Notes under the pieces: model-generated
Told to the model about the DNA's origin: nothing
Database searches by the model: none
What the model saw: only the letters and a program-made list of their open reading frames with translations
Origin: Rostratula benghalensis
Taxonomy: Eukaryota; Chordata; Aves; Charadriiformes; Rostratulidae
Length of the DNA stretch: 64,000 nucleotides
Direction: 5' to 3'
NCBI GenBank assembly: GCA_013399305.1
Contig: VXAI01000019.1
Coordinates: 4,154,491 to 4,218,490 of the forward strand
Part shown: in pieces, positions 1 to 11,599 of the stretch
Layout of the letters: each line of letters begins with the position of its first letter
Position numbering within the stretch: the stretch's first letter is position 1
Program-made: the position numbers and the translations under genes

Positions 1-435
1 GTGGAAAATAATTTGAGGTTTTACTTGCTGACAAGGACTGAAAGCAGTCATTGTAGCTGACTAACAGTCTTTAAGTTTGAAGCATGAACAGATCCTAAAT
101 ACTTTAGGAAGCAAGCCATTTTGTCATGCAGAGAAAGCAATAGAAATGGCATTTCACAATATAATTGTGTGAAATCATTAAAATTAAGACCAACAGGTAG
201 CTTCACGTGTATGTAAAAATCAAAAAAGGTAGGTATAGTGCTAAACTGAAGCCTGCAGTCTTAAGCTGACTTCTGTAATTACATGCAATTAATTTCTTTT
301 AATGAGTCAGATTCCTCTGCAATGAAGAAATCTTGAGAATTGGCTTTAGCTAGGGACATTAAGGCATTGCATTTTGCTCTCATGGTATCAACATGAGTAT
401 TTAGTCTGTCTCTTTTTCCCAAGTCACAGGCAATA

Positions 436-692
436 GAACAAGAGGAAATGGTTTCAAGTTGCCCCATCAGATTGGATGTCAGGAAAAATTTTTACACTGA
501 AAGGGTTCTTAAGCCTTGGAATGGGCTGCCCAGGGAAGGGGTTGAGGCACCATCCCTGGAGGCATTTAAAAGATGGGCTGACATAGTGCTCACTGATGTG
601 GTTTAGTGATGGGTTGTTTTTTATCAGAGTTAGGTTGATGGTTGGACTAGATGATCTCAAAGATCCCTTCCAACCCAGAAAAATCTATGATT
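436..692 (+). mobile_element. CR1 LINE fragment (3' end)
   Basis: The stretch carries the conserved 3'-UTR blocks of avian CR1: GATTGGATGTCAGGAAAAA, GAATGGGCTGCCCAGGGAAG, GGTTGGACTAGATGATCTCA and a decayed terminal CTATGATTT. It is a 5'-truncated copy in the + orientation, moderately diverged, and encodes no protein. Short open frames on the opposite strand here are by-products of the repeat. The right boundary is better defined than the left. Confidence 0.9.
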
Positions 693-3600
693 TAGAGTTT
701 TGATTGTAGCAATAATGGTGCTTATGTTGGGAAACTAGGATATTATTGTAAGAAATTGTATACATGCTAGAATTAGGATATTATTGTAGGAAACTTGTAT
801 TTATCATGAGATTTATTGGTGTGAGCTGGGTACTAAGAGCATGGATTATTTTGTGATCTGATAGACAAAACACTCGGTGTGGCTGTTCTGTAGCTTTTTC
901 TTAGCTTAATTCCAGCAGTATTAATGAGCTGCAGACTGTAACAGCCATGAGCTTCCCAGTTTCAGAATAACATCACTGTTCTGGGTTAAGCACAGTACCA
1001 TGCCTCTGTGCCAAGATACACCCCCATTCCTTCTATAATGAAGTCTTACAAAGGCTTTAATGTTCAAAAAGGAAGCGGTATCTCTAAAGTTGTTTATCTT
1101 CAGAGCACAAAGAAGTGGAGCCTGTGTTGATATACATTACAATGCTGTAAATCTTTACAGGATATCAACATCAGGGGTGTGACCAAGCAAGCTGTGATTG
1201 AGTTGATCTGTTTTTCAAAATACTTTGTACTGAAATCTAACATATGAATTGGATGTTCTTCATAAATCCTAACCTTCTTAAAGGAGCTGATGGGGGGGAG
1301 GAGTGGGAGGGGGACACCCAACAACTGAAAGTATGTATTATTCATGCTGAGGGTTTTTCCCCACAAAGAGCAGAAAAGCTACATACAAATATGCTTTCTA
1401 CTTTTCCTACTTCTCACTTGTACTCCAGGGGTGTGTGTTCATTCATAATGACATGTGAAAGATGAACATAGCAGAGTCAGATTTAGAATTCTGCAGCACT
1501 AATTAGGGGGAATGGGCTTTAAAGGGAGCTGGGATCAGTGGTGGTGCGAGACTTACTTCCTCTGGGTGTTCTATCCAGAAGGGTTACGTGATTATGATGG
1601 TGACCCTTATAAGGCACTACTTGGAAAATGCGTCTGTTAAAGAGTGAGTGACTTCTAGTTGAATTTGTAACTTAATTTGGTATCAGGGTTGTGTTGGCTT
1701 CTGCTGCTGATGGTAATGAAAACAGAGCAGAATTTGTGAAAACAAATAAAGACAATGGCAGCACCTGTATGGCCTTTCCCCCTCTCAGTTAATTTTCATG
1801 CAGTGGTTCTGATATAAGGTAAATTCCTCATGGAAATTGGGCAACTTGTCACTTTAAAACAAGTTGATAGGCAGATGGTTGAAGGTCAGTTCCTCAGTTC
1901 AGATCTTTCCTAATTAGTTGGAACCTATTCCTTCTTCCTAGTGTGTGCAAGTCCCAAAAGGTAAAAAGGCTGGGAGAGTCATAATCATAGTCGATTATCA
2001 TGGAAGTATTGGGGAAAGAGAGGGAAGGGTTGGGTTTTTTTCCTTGTATAACTTGCACTTTTTCAACAAAATTACAATTTCTTGTCTATCTTAAATAGCT
2101 ATGAACAAAATGGGGTCCACGAGTAGCCATAAAAGAAAATGTTATAGCTAGAACATTGCTTTGGGTCTAGCTGATAGGTAGTGCTAAGCAGGTATCCTTC
2201 TCTTGAATCTTCAAATTTATCATCAACATCAATCCAAGTGTTTTCTGTTGGTTTTAATGCTTTCATTACTCTGTTCCATCTTTGCCATCCATCCTCTGTG
2301 ACCTTGGTTATCCTTGAGTGAACTTAATGTTCATGACCTGGTCTTACAGAACACTGAGTGTGTCTTTTATGTCTACGAACTTTCTTTGACCTCATCATAG
2401 AATTGTGTGAAAGATTTTTCTACTGTATTTTTGCACAACTTCTAAAAGTGATTGAGGTTCCTTTATGTTTTCTAACTGATCCACAGCTGTTCCTGCCAAC
2501 ATTACTGTGCATTTATAAGAGTCTATCCTGCCTTTAATGTGACTTACCTTTCCTGAAATGCAGCTTCTCTGCCTATTTCTTGTTTTTCCTGAGCTTGATT
2601 GAGACCCAGTTTCCATTTGACTAAAGCATTTTAAGTATTTCCAGTTCAACACACACAGGGCTAAATCATGCATTGTCCTCAAAAAAAGATATTCTCTTAA
2701 TGCTTTATATTAAGGTAAAGCCAGGAGAGTGGAAGGTATTGAAATCCTTTTTTTCCCCATCCTGAGGAGAGAGCAGTGAACTCTGTTGGGACTCACAAAG
2801 TAGAATGATAACAAGAAGCCCTAAATAATGATCATGAGAAGCCCTAACAAGCCAGCCCCTGGGTTCCCAGGTTCTTGGCTTTGTGCTGTTAGGGATCTAA
2901 ACGTTCAATCAGAGCTTCTTAACCAGCAGATGGGAGGGATGCAAGCTTTTGGGCTGGCTGGAGACTGGTGTTCCACACCTGCTGGTGGGGAACCAGTCAG
3001 AATTCTACTGGGATCACCGTGTGTTTAGGGGAAACTTGTAAAGATCAAAGGATTGTAGTCAAACACTAAGGCATCTACTTTTTCAAGTCAGAAACGATCT
3101 ATGTTGGAAAACCTCCAGCCACTCCAGCTTCATACAACCTGTTTATAAATAGGTATTTGAGGAGATTCTTGGGTGGATGCCAGAGTGTTGTGTTTGCTGA
3201 CTGATATTTGTGTTTCTCCAAGTTTGCACTTTGCTTTATGTTGTACTTCCCATTCTGAAAGCTCTCCCACTTAATTCTGAGTTGTCTGATTGCTGGATAA
3301 CTGGTAGTTGCTCATCTTTGTGAATTAGTTCATTTATAGTGTGACAGACAGTGAGTTCAAAACAAGACTTTTTCTCAGGTTCTGTTTATTGTACAGCTCC
3401 TACAATGACTCCTAACTTTTTTAAAATTGCCCAGAACTTAGTTTCATGTTGAAAATCACATCAACTCTTTCCTGTAACTCAGTTTGTTTCTCACTTTAAA
3501 TTCACACTTGCTGCTACGCTTTTTGTCTACTTATTCAAATGAGCTTACTTTCCACACAGCAGTATGCGTCTGAAATTAACACTTATTAAGGGCTTTGTCA

Positions 3601-4454
3601 AAATGCAGCTATTTTGCCTGTGTTGCTCTAAGAAATGAGATATGTTAACCATAAGGGGTTGATGGCTTTTATATGTGAAATGAAATCTCACAATAAAAAG
3701 GTATTACTGCCTGTGTTATCCAACAAGCTCATCTAATGGAGTATTATCCATTAATGGCAATGCAATGTATGATTTCATTCTAAATTGTGAAAGCTACCTA
3801 ACAATTCAGAGTTTGGGTGTAAAAGGCAGGTTTGGCAGCTGAAATGGTGTAAAACACAACAGTTGTTAGAGCAGATAATTTTAGTGAGGTGTCCTAAAAG
3901 CTGATTCACACCTCTAAATAGAAAGACCACTTGAGTGGTGGAGATTAAAGAAAGAAACCCAAAAATCGAGTGGACTATCTCATTGACAGAGAAGTTCAGG
4001 GCTTTTTTTGTAGAACCATTGAAAACGTTTTTTATGAAACCAAGTTCTCAATGCAAAAAAAAAAAAAAAATACATTCCATCATCCTTGCTGCTAGAACAG
4101 ATTTGATGTATTATTTGTAGGCCTGTTACTGCAAACTTGTAATCCAACATAGAACTAGTAGGAGCTTTCAGTATTTGGGGGTTTAGGGCACAACTACTTT
4201 AACTTGGTGCCTGAAGCCAAAAGAACAGTTTGCCAGTTCCAGTTAAATTGTTTTATAGACACCTGCACTGATCTTGGCAGCTGTTGGCGGGCTCGGTGGG
4301 TCAGAGCGTGTTCTTGGCTGTGTTGACCCAGCTGTGCACCCTTGCAGCTTGTGTGCAAGCTTGAAGGAAGAAAATAATCCTGTCCACGGGCAGCTTAGAG
4401 AAAAGCTTCACTCCAAGCAAGACGACTGACTTGCCACCGTGTGCTGCTTTTCAG
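693..4454. other. Non-coding stretch left of the candidate gene
   Basis: I see no convincing protein-coding gene on the + strand here. A G-rich run at about 1290-1312 (GGGGGGGAGGAGTGGGAGG and neighbours) fits a G-quadruplex pattern. An A16 tract lies near 4055. On the minus strand two weak exon-like segments are bounded by GTAAGT donors (1557-1616 and 2548-2677). They are discussed as a finding and not called as genes. The segment just upstream of 4455 may hold an untranslated first exon or promoter of the downstream gene, but no CpG island marks it. Confidence 0.5.
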
Positions 4455-4530
4455 GCTCAATCTCAGTGTGGGGAGAAGAAATGTGCCTCCCGAAAGGAAA
4501 ACTGCTGCTGAAGGGGCATAGGTGTCTGCT
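4455..4530 (+). promoter_or_regulatory. Putative 5' UTR with upstream ORF overlapping the main start
   Basis: A pyrimidine-containing acceptor (TGTGCTGCTTTTCAG) ends at 4454, so this looks like the start of an internal exon whose first part is untranslated. An upstream ATG at 4481 opens a 17-codon frame. Its TGA (4532-4534) overlaps the next ATG (4531-4533) in the arrangement ATGA. Known ATGA overlaps allow ribosomes ending on the first frame to restart on the second, so the main start may be regulated this way. That function is inferred; only the arrangement is seen. Confidence 0.4.
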
Positions 4531-4594
4531 ATGACTACTGTTGATAATTGCCTGGATTTTTCTTCTGAGCCATTAGCTGCTTATGAAGCATATG
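4531..4594 (+). CDS. Candidate gene, coding exon 1 (uncharacterised protein)
   Basis: The exon opens with ATG at 4531 (G at -3) and encodes 21 residues beginning MTTVDNCLDFSSEPLAAYEA. It ends one base into the next codon at a near-consensus donor, ATG|GTAAGTGG. I do not recognise the peptide. The phase-1 end fits the exon proposed at 7162. Support is the acceptor at 4454, the strong donor and the clean frame between them. The exon is short, so coding status rests on its link to the better-supported exons near 15 kb. No signal peptide or domain is evident. An alternative is a non-coding or alternative first exon. Confidence 0.42.
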
Positions 4595-4645
4595 GTAAGT
4601 GGTTTTATTTTCACTGTACTTGAGGATTTGTTTTGCTTAATGACT

Positions 4646-4663
4646 GGGGGGGGGGGGGGGGGG
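4646..4663 (+). repeat. G18 homopolymer just inside intron 1
   Basis: Eighteen consecutive G residues start 52 bases after the predicted donor at 4595. Intronic G runs close to a donor are known binding sites for hnRNP H/F proteins and can enhance splicing. The exact length may be unreliable, because long G runs are often mis-sequenced. Confidence 0.9.
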
Positions 4664-7161
4664 AACCCAAGTTTTGCTCACTTAAGAGTGGTGATTTGGT
4701 TAATGAAGGTAAACCTTAACTAAAAACACACCAAGGAAGCAGTTGCTCCAGTCTAGGCCTGTTCACCAAGTGTTGCTGGAGGGATTTGGTACAAGGAGTC
4801 CTTTGGAGTTTGGGAAGAAAAGATCACCAAGGCTAATAGAAAAATAATTTATAAAAAAAACCCCAAACAATTAAAATAAAAAAGAATTGCAGGGTAGGCA
4901 AGGCCTTTCACGTGGAATAGTGGCTGGGTAAGCAGACATCAAATGCTTGATGCATTTGCCCTTCCTGCCTTTGAACAGTGAATCAAGGGAGGACAAATTC
5001 TTGCAGAAAATAGCTCTGAGGCAGCTAGTAGGGTTCCTCCATAGCCTCTAGTTCAATAGTGGTGAAACCATCCTGTTGCACTTCTAAGTAACTTTAGTGT
5101 CTCCATGTGTTAATTTTTTATTCTCGTGCACTGAAGTCCAAAATTCATAGATCAGAATTACAAATCTGTGAAAGCAAGTCCTGGAAAGAATCCAAATCAT
5201 AACAACCTTTTTGTAAGAGGGGGCCAGTGCATGAGTTCACTGGTTTGCACTTTCTACAGTTATAAGAAAATACTGGATTGCAATAGTAGCTAGTCCCAAA
5301 GATACATTGCAGGAAAACAGAACTACAAAATGTCACATACTGTTGTAGGCTGATCCCTACAATTTTGACAAAGATATTGTCAACCTTATTGGTGTCAGAA
5401 CTGCGCTAGTCTGGGCTGTGTGCATAGCATGATGTGATCCTGTGTGGATAAACTTAGGCTGCAGAAAATCCAGGGTGGAAAAAGATGTTGATGCTTTTGT
5501 TCATATTGGACTGATGTTCACTGGATTTTACAGGTATATGGGGAGGAATCCACCTTTCTGTAGAATGACAAGCAAAATTTAAATTTCAGTGAAGGATAGC
5601 TGAGTTGTGGTTCTGATTATTTCTGTTCTGACACATCTGTAATTTAAGTAACATTAATCTCATGAAAGAACTGTATGCTGGTGTCTAGCAGTCAAAAATC
5701 AAGTCGCTTTTTTTTTTCCTTTTCTGTAAAGTGGAGATTTCTTTAGGTTGGCTTTAATCCAGTAATAAAACCAGCCAGTTACTTTTGCTACCTATTTTGA
5801 AATATAATTTCCCTCCCACTGACTCAGCTTTATCAGAGACCTAGTAATCCTGTGAAGGGATTGTTTGCTATAGAAGCTTTTCACTTTTGCTGTAGAAAAT
5901 AGAGGAAGGCAGAAACTACTTATCTTTTTCTTTTCAACGTAATATCTTATCTTTCGGTGTGACTGGTAATGACATAGGTGGGTTTGTAGTGACACACATT
6001 GTACTGTGTTAGCTGTGTTATTCTTCAAGCAAAGATAGGAAGCAATGTTAAGTAAGCTTTTGTTTAAACAGATATATTTATGCTTACCTGTAAGAATAGG
6101 AGAGAATGTGAGAAATAGCTGGCAAATGACATAAGAGATTAAAAGCAAAATAACGTCAGGAATTTGCAAAATATATTTACCTTAAAACATTTAAAAGTTG
6201 GTGGCCTTGGACTATCATCAAAGAGAAAATCACTGAATGAACATTCTGCTTTTGTACCACAATTGGACTTATGACTCTTATTTATTTTTATTTTTTATCC
6301 TGCATATTAAGTTATTTGGTGAAAAACCTCAGTGGACACACATTTCAGTGATCTGTTGGTGGTTCTCCTTTTCCCCCGTTCTCATTATGGTTCAACTGTT
6401 TTAATCTATGGGGCTCTTAAATCTGCATGTTGCCCAACTGTCCTGGATATCATCAGAGCTTTTGCTAGTGTTTATCTGAAGTATCAAGAAACATCGGTGT
6501 TCATGTGTGTATTATCTGTGTGTATTCCTCCTCCTTCTGTCAGAAAGCTTAAATATAATCTTGCCTGCAATTAGGCTTCACAGAAATGAAGATAATAAGG
6601 GTACAATGCTCTACAAACAGTGGGACTTTCGTTATATCATCTACTTGTTTTACCACCAGCTTTCCAGCTAGTGTCCCTCGAGACTCCTCGAAAACCCAGT
6701 TGAAGTTGTGATGTGAAGAAGCTTGTCAAGTATTCTTACTACTGGTATTTTACAGCCCTTTGGTCATCCATACATATTTTCCTCTTCCAAAACTTGAAAA
6801 TCCCCCTACTTGAATCTGTGAGTGTGACCAGGTGGCTTTGAGAAGTACCATCCAATCAGAATTTCACTCTTTTTTTTTTTTTTTAATTTTTTTTTTCTTG
6901 TAGCTCTTTCATTGCTGCATTGAGGGATGTAAAAGTGCCAGTGAAAATGTCCACTAATGCTTCTGTTGTGTGGAAAACTTAGCAGGGCATGCAAATAACC
7001 AGACAGCCTGGACACTACTGTCAGTTGGTTATTGCAAAGTGTCTCATTTGGGAATGCTGTAAGAGCCACCAGGGTGTTAAAACAGATGAAGTAAATTTCC
7101 AAAACAAAACACATTTGTGTTTATATTTTTTTGAGGTATTGGGCTCCTCTTCTACCTTCAG
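4664..7161. other. Putative intron 1 of the + strand candidate gene
   Basis: AT-rich sequence without a repeat I can name. It holds short A and T tracts (for example near 4852 and 6871). On the minus strand at 6086-6089 a long pyrimidine tract runs into TTACAG|GTAAGC, an acceptor fused directly to a donor, which is reported as a finding. Open frames of 60-125 codons on either strand have no splice or start context to support them. Confidence 0.5.
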
Positions 7162-7246
7162 CTTCTAACCCTCAGTATGTTACTGCCACATGCATTCCTT
7201 TCTCCTCTACTTTGTCTATCTCTTCTTACTCCCTAAATTTTGACAG
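7162..7246 (+). CDS. Candidate gene, coding exon 2 (tentative)
   Basis: An 85-bp segment lies between the acceptor CTTCTACCTTCAG (ends 7161) and the donor GACAG|GTACAAG (7247). It is open in phase 1, the phase left by exon 1, and ends in phase 2, the phase needed by the exon at 13924. It adds 28 complete residues, rich in Ser and Thr (about SNPQYVTATCIPFSSTLSIS onward). The segment is itself pyrimidine-rich, and its 3' AG|GT could instead be a zero-length recursive splice point. Its coding status is therefore weaker than that of the exons near 15 kb. No domain is recognised. Confidence 0.28.
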
Positions 7247-9914
7247 GTACAAGCTTGAGCAGAGCTTCTTACACAAATCAGACTTGGAGTGCAGTTGTGA
7301 AGGCTTAAAAAAAAAACAAACCCCAAACCTTACCCACAAGCAGTAAAAGCAAGTAAAAGTGTTCTTTCCCGGTGCAGTCAAAACTCTACTGTACTGCACT
7401 GTTTGCTTAATGATTAATTATTTCTATTTTGTACCTGGTTTATTGACTCTCTGGAAGGGTTTAATGGCTGAAGGCTTTGCTAAATGTGATGTGGACTGGA
7501 GAAAATGGCTGGAGTATGGAGTAGTGCAATACTTTTGCATTTTATGTCATTATTCAAGCTGTGGACCTCTGGCGGATGAATATGCACAGAACTGATTTGA
7601 ACCTGGCCAAAAAATTCTTTTAAAAGGTTATTTCACAAAAAGGATGTTTTCAGTGTCTTGATCCAAAATAACTCATACATTTTTGACATTCAGAGCATAC
7701 TACAAAAAGTTGTGATTAATGAGGAATGATGCTTTGAGGGTTGGGATAGTATTGGTTTGGTTAAGATTTATGATGAAGTATAATTGGTTGGTGTGACAAA
7801 GACAGGAAGAGAATATTAAGTGCATCACTAACTGGAAAATGTACAGGAATGTAGAACAATTGATTAAAGTATTCATATATATAAATTCTCCATAAATTAT
7901 TACATTAACCATGACTCTTGTTCTTTTCATCATGCCTTATGCTTGACTACCCTGAATTTCAATTAATGTCTTTCAAGATGAGCTGTGTTGAAAGCTATGA
8001 CTTTGTAGTTCATCACAATTTTCTTTATACAGAACTAATTCTTTGTATTCACTAAACTTTGCAAAGTTACACTTTGTTCTTTATCGTAAGTCAAACATCT
8101 CTGCTTCTGGCACTGTGTGGCTCTTTTATTCCAGCCTGAACAGTGTGTATTCCACTCCATGCCTCTCCTCCCATTTATTTAAATAAATGTGAGAACTTTC
8201 TTTTCATCTGTGGTTTCTACACTACATTCCCCTTGGCTCTTTTAATTAACTTCAGAAGGCTAAATTTTTACCCACCAGTGATTTGGCTATCACTTTAAAG
8301 ATCCTATTACTTTCTCAATTTGTTCTTATTTGTACTAGAAAAGCTCTACTATTAGTATTGGAGTAGAACATTTGCTCACTCTTCCCTTTCCTGGTGCCGA
8401 TTTGAGTTTCATAAACAGTACCCTTCATGCCAACAGCTTTTTAAAGAGTAGCAGGGGTCAACATGGAAACCTGATTTGCTGATGAATTCTGTGGTGGTGA
8501 AGGTCTTGTAAACTGTTTCATGTAAAATTTTATCTGTAGCTTCTGAAAAACATGTTTTAAAATCCCGAGTTACTGCCCAAGAGAAGCCAATAACACTTCT
8601 TGTGTGTGTGCAGTTGGAATAATCTCCAACTATAGCATGGCTATGGCTTGCATCGTATGTGGGTGTGAAATTGAACAGAATTATGAGCACCCTAATAGAA
8701 GAATAGAGTGATTCATGATGTCAAAAATACAGACTATTTTCTGAAAAGCTAGAGGGGTGAACTTTGATCTGTAACCATTTTAAGTTATAGACTGAGATAG
8801 TGTTATCTAATTCTACTTCAGGTGATTTTTCCAAGGGCAGTCACAAACTATTTCCTATGGCTCTTAAATTCTAATGGACAGATTCTAGAAAAGATACTTA
8901 AGTTATTGTATATACTGCTTGTGATTCCATGTGACTGTTATATGGATCCTCAGGGCTGAAGAAGGAGCAGAAGAGAACTGAAAAAGAACATAGTGCATCA
9001 AGGAAATGCAGTTCTCTCATCCAGTTGCTCCTGTAGTCATTTTTGCTGAAAACCTAGTATTTCTAGAAACAAAATGTGTGCAGCAGATGTGGGAGTAAAG
9101 CAAATACTGCAGTATCTTCATCTGGAGATGAATTATATGGTAATGTTTGATACAAAAACACAGCATATGATCTTCCAGACACCAATTATTTTATTACTAC
9201 TTTTTTTTCCTGAGCAGACAATATAATTAAACATTAGGAATAACAGCTTTAAAACTTAGGCCTGCAAAACGCCATTGTACCTAAAGCACTCTTAGGCATT
9301 GCAGGAAAATCTCTATACCAAATTTGCATATTATGGGGGAATTTTAAAACTTAAAGATATCAAAGATAATCCTTAAAACCTTGGGGAATGTGATGTACTT
9401 TCTGAGTTGTAATAGGAAAGTATGCTCCGGGATAATTTTTTTTCCCAGCTCAAACAAGCTCTGGGCTTACTGGAGGGGACTATGCAATAATAAAATTGTT
9501 GCACAGGATATGAAATTAATTAAACCACTTTTCAGTTTTATACTCCTTTGAGCTCATATTTTAAATTTGTGTTATTTGGCTTTTTTCTAGCTATCTTGCT
9601 GCATATGAATTTCAAGCAGTTACTGTCTGTGTTGCCTCCAGTTCCTAATGGCAATTGTAGAATTTATTTCTTTGTGCCAAAAGTCAAAATGTGATACATT
9701 GTCAAAAATACATAGTAGTGTCTCATGTATTATGTTAGTATTTAATTTAAATTACATTACACACCTCTTGGGAAAGGCACAGATCATTTGTTTTGGACAA
9801 TAACAGGCCTGTCCTCAGTACTTGGTAATGTGGGTAAACTCAAAGTTAAGTGATCTTTAAGAACTTGTAGTATGCACATGCTGGAAAGAGTATGCTCAAG
9901 TTTAGGGGTTTTCT
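7247..9914. other. Putative intron 2, left part
   Basis: No gene, repeat family or RNA is recognisable. The 78-codon frame at 7359-7595 starts behind an acceptor-like TTTCCCGGTGCAG but has no usable donor, and I treat it as chance. An A/G-rich open segment begins at 8954 after CAG, but it too lacks a good donor. Confidence 0.5.
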
Positions 9915-10112
9915 AGAGCACGTGGGTGAAGGAATTCATTGGAATAGGCTGTCCAGGAAGGTGGTTCGGTCATCATCCCTGAATGTATTTCAGAGTTGTT
10001 TAGATGTGGTGTTGGGGGATGTGAAGTAGGGGAGGAATTTGTAGAGTAGGGCTGATGGTTGGACTCGATGACCCCAAGGGTCTTCTCCAACCTGAATGAT
10101 TCTAGGATTCTA
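9915..10112 (+). mobile_element. CR1 LINE fragment (3' end), diverged
   Basis: It contains GGAATAGGCTGTCCAGGAAG, GGTTGGACTCGATGACC, TTCTCCAACCTGAATGATTC and the terminal TTCTAGGATTCTA, the expected order of CR1 3'-end blocks. It is 5'-truncated, on the + strand, and older than the copies at 15.4 and 56.3 kb judging by substitutions in the conserved blocks. Confidence 0.88.
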
Positions 10113-10611
10113 AGACAGTGAGTTGAAGCATCTATATGCAGTCATGGTCAGCCATTTTTTAACTATTCATGTGAGTGTATCTTGAGACAAATTTCAGATC
10201 TAGTTATGTTGGCTCCTTAGTGGAATCACTCTAGAGTTTTGTGAATAGAAATAAATTGAATTTACCTTCCATATAGAACATACACTCAGGACAACAACTG
10301 CTTTCAAGTAGATCCTAATTTTACAAAGTACAAATTTCAAGGTATTTATATGTCTACAGATGTGGTTGGACATAGATTTCTGTAAGTTGATCCTGCTGGT
10401 TAACTTGAGAAATTCTTTTATTTGGGCTCTTACAGGAAAAAAAAAACTCCACCAGATCTTAGTGAAATACCCCCAGCCCACCCAGAAAAGGGTTTGAAAT
10501 AGTGGCTCTGTTCCCACTTTATGGTTTTGATTTTTATTCATATTTTATCTGGGCTCATAAGTTAGTTTGTCATAACTTGTGATGGATCCCAAGTTGTGCT
10601 CTGAAGGAATG

Positions 10612-11366
10612 TATCGTGGTTTCAGTCAAATTTACCAAAACCAGACTGACGGTTGGCCCTTCCTCCCCCCAAAAAAGAAAGGAGAGGAAGAGGATAAGGA
10701 GATTTACAAGTTTAAAATAAACTAAACTACTTCAATGAGGTATTAATACTAAAATTAAAACAAAAACAACCAAAAAATTGAAGAAAATAATGAAATAGAT
10801 ACAATATGTAGAAAACAGCATCCAGCTCCCAGGATGACTATCATGTCACCAGCAGGCATCAGGAAAAGTCCCAGACTGGACTCAGTGACCGACAGGAGCT
10901 GGATTCCAGCTCTGGAGTCAGGAACACTCGGATCAGGGTCAAAGGCAGAGGAACAGACAGGGTCCTCCTCAGATGTTGGCCACTGAAGACAGAGAATTGA
11001 CCCTTTGGTCCCTCAGCTTTTATACTGAGCATGATGTGGATGGGATGGAATACCCTGTTGGTCAGTTTGGGGTCACCTGTCCTGTCCCCTCCTCCCTGCA
11101 GCTGTGACCCCTCTGCGCTTTTCTGCTTCCCACCCTCCAAGGGGGCAAATAACAAAATTCCCTGCCCCTGGCTGTTGTAGCCATAAGTACAAGCAAGGGC
11201 CTCTCTGCACCATCCCTTGGTGTGATCAGGTCTGATCACCCTGAGAGTGAGCAGTTTCTGAACAATCTGCTGTTCATTCCAGAGTTTAGTCAGTCAGAAG
11301 AGGCCCAGCTAAGAAAGTAAAATTGTAAGACAGAAAATTTGTTCTGTTTTACCTCAAACCAGGACA
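10612..11366 (-). mobile_element. Solo LTR of an avian endogenous retrovirus (ERVL-like)
   Basis: Read on the minus strand, the 755-bp element starts TGTCCTGGTTTGAGG and ends ACCACGATA, a TG...CA terminus with one decayed base. GAATG is duplicated exactly on both sides (10607-10611 and 11367-11371). A TATA box (TATAAAAG, minus) lies at 11024-11017 in the expected mid-LTR position. No internal gag, pol or env sequence is attached, so this is a solo LTR left by recombination. A 5-bp duplication is typical of ERVL-type integrases; the class assignment is inference. It lies inside putative intron 2 in antisense orientation to the candidate gene. Confidence 0.85.
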
Positions 11367-11599
11367 GAATGACAGACAGGTGGTATGAGCTGAGGAGTGT
11401 CTTACTGCCTCAGTGAGATAAGCAGCTGAGTTTATCACTAACCAGTGCTGGTGCAACCACCTCTTCTTTTCTTCCACATCTTGAGTCAGGAGATGAGTAG
11501 ACTTCTGCTGGTTTTGTACAACTGAATATTGTATATAGGATTCAATAAGGACGTAGAGCATTGAGTTCTAATATGCGTGGAAGCTGAAACAATGCAATT

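Noticed and set aside
7359..7595. 78-codon + frame behind an acceptor-like CAG
   Set aside because: No usable donor, no polyadenylation signal nearby and no recognisable motif; treated as chance.
8954..9050. A/G-rich open segment after ATATGGATCCTCAG
   Set aside because: Open in phase 1 for about 27 codons, but no acceptable donor before the stop.
10436..10500. Exon-like segment after GGCTCTTACAG starting GA10
   Set aside because: The only donors are GTTTGA or GTGAAA, both poor; the lysine run is just the A tract.
10859..11239. 126-codon minus frame
   Set aside because: Entirely inside the solo LTR, which is not expected to encode protein.
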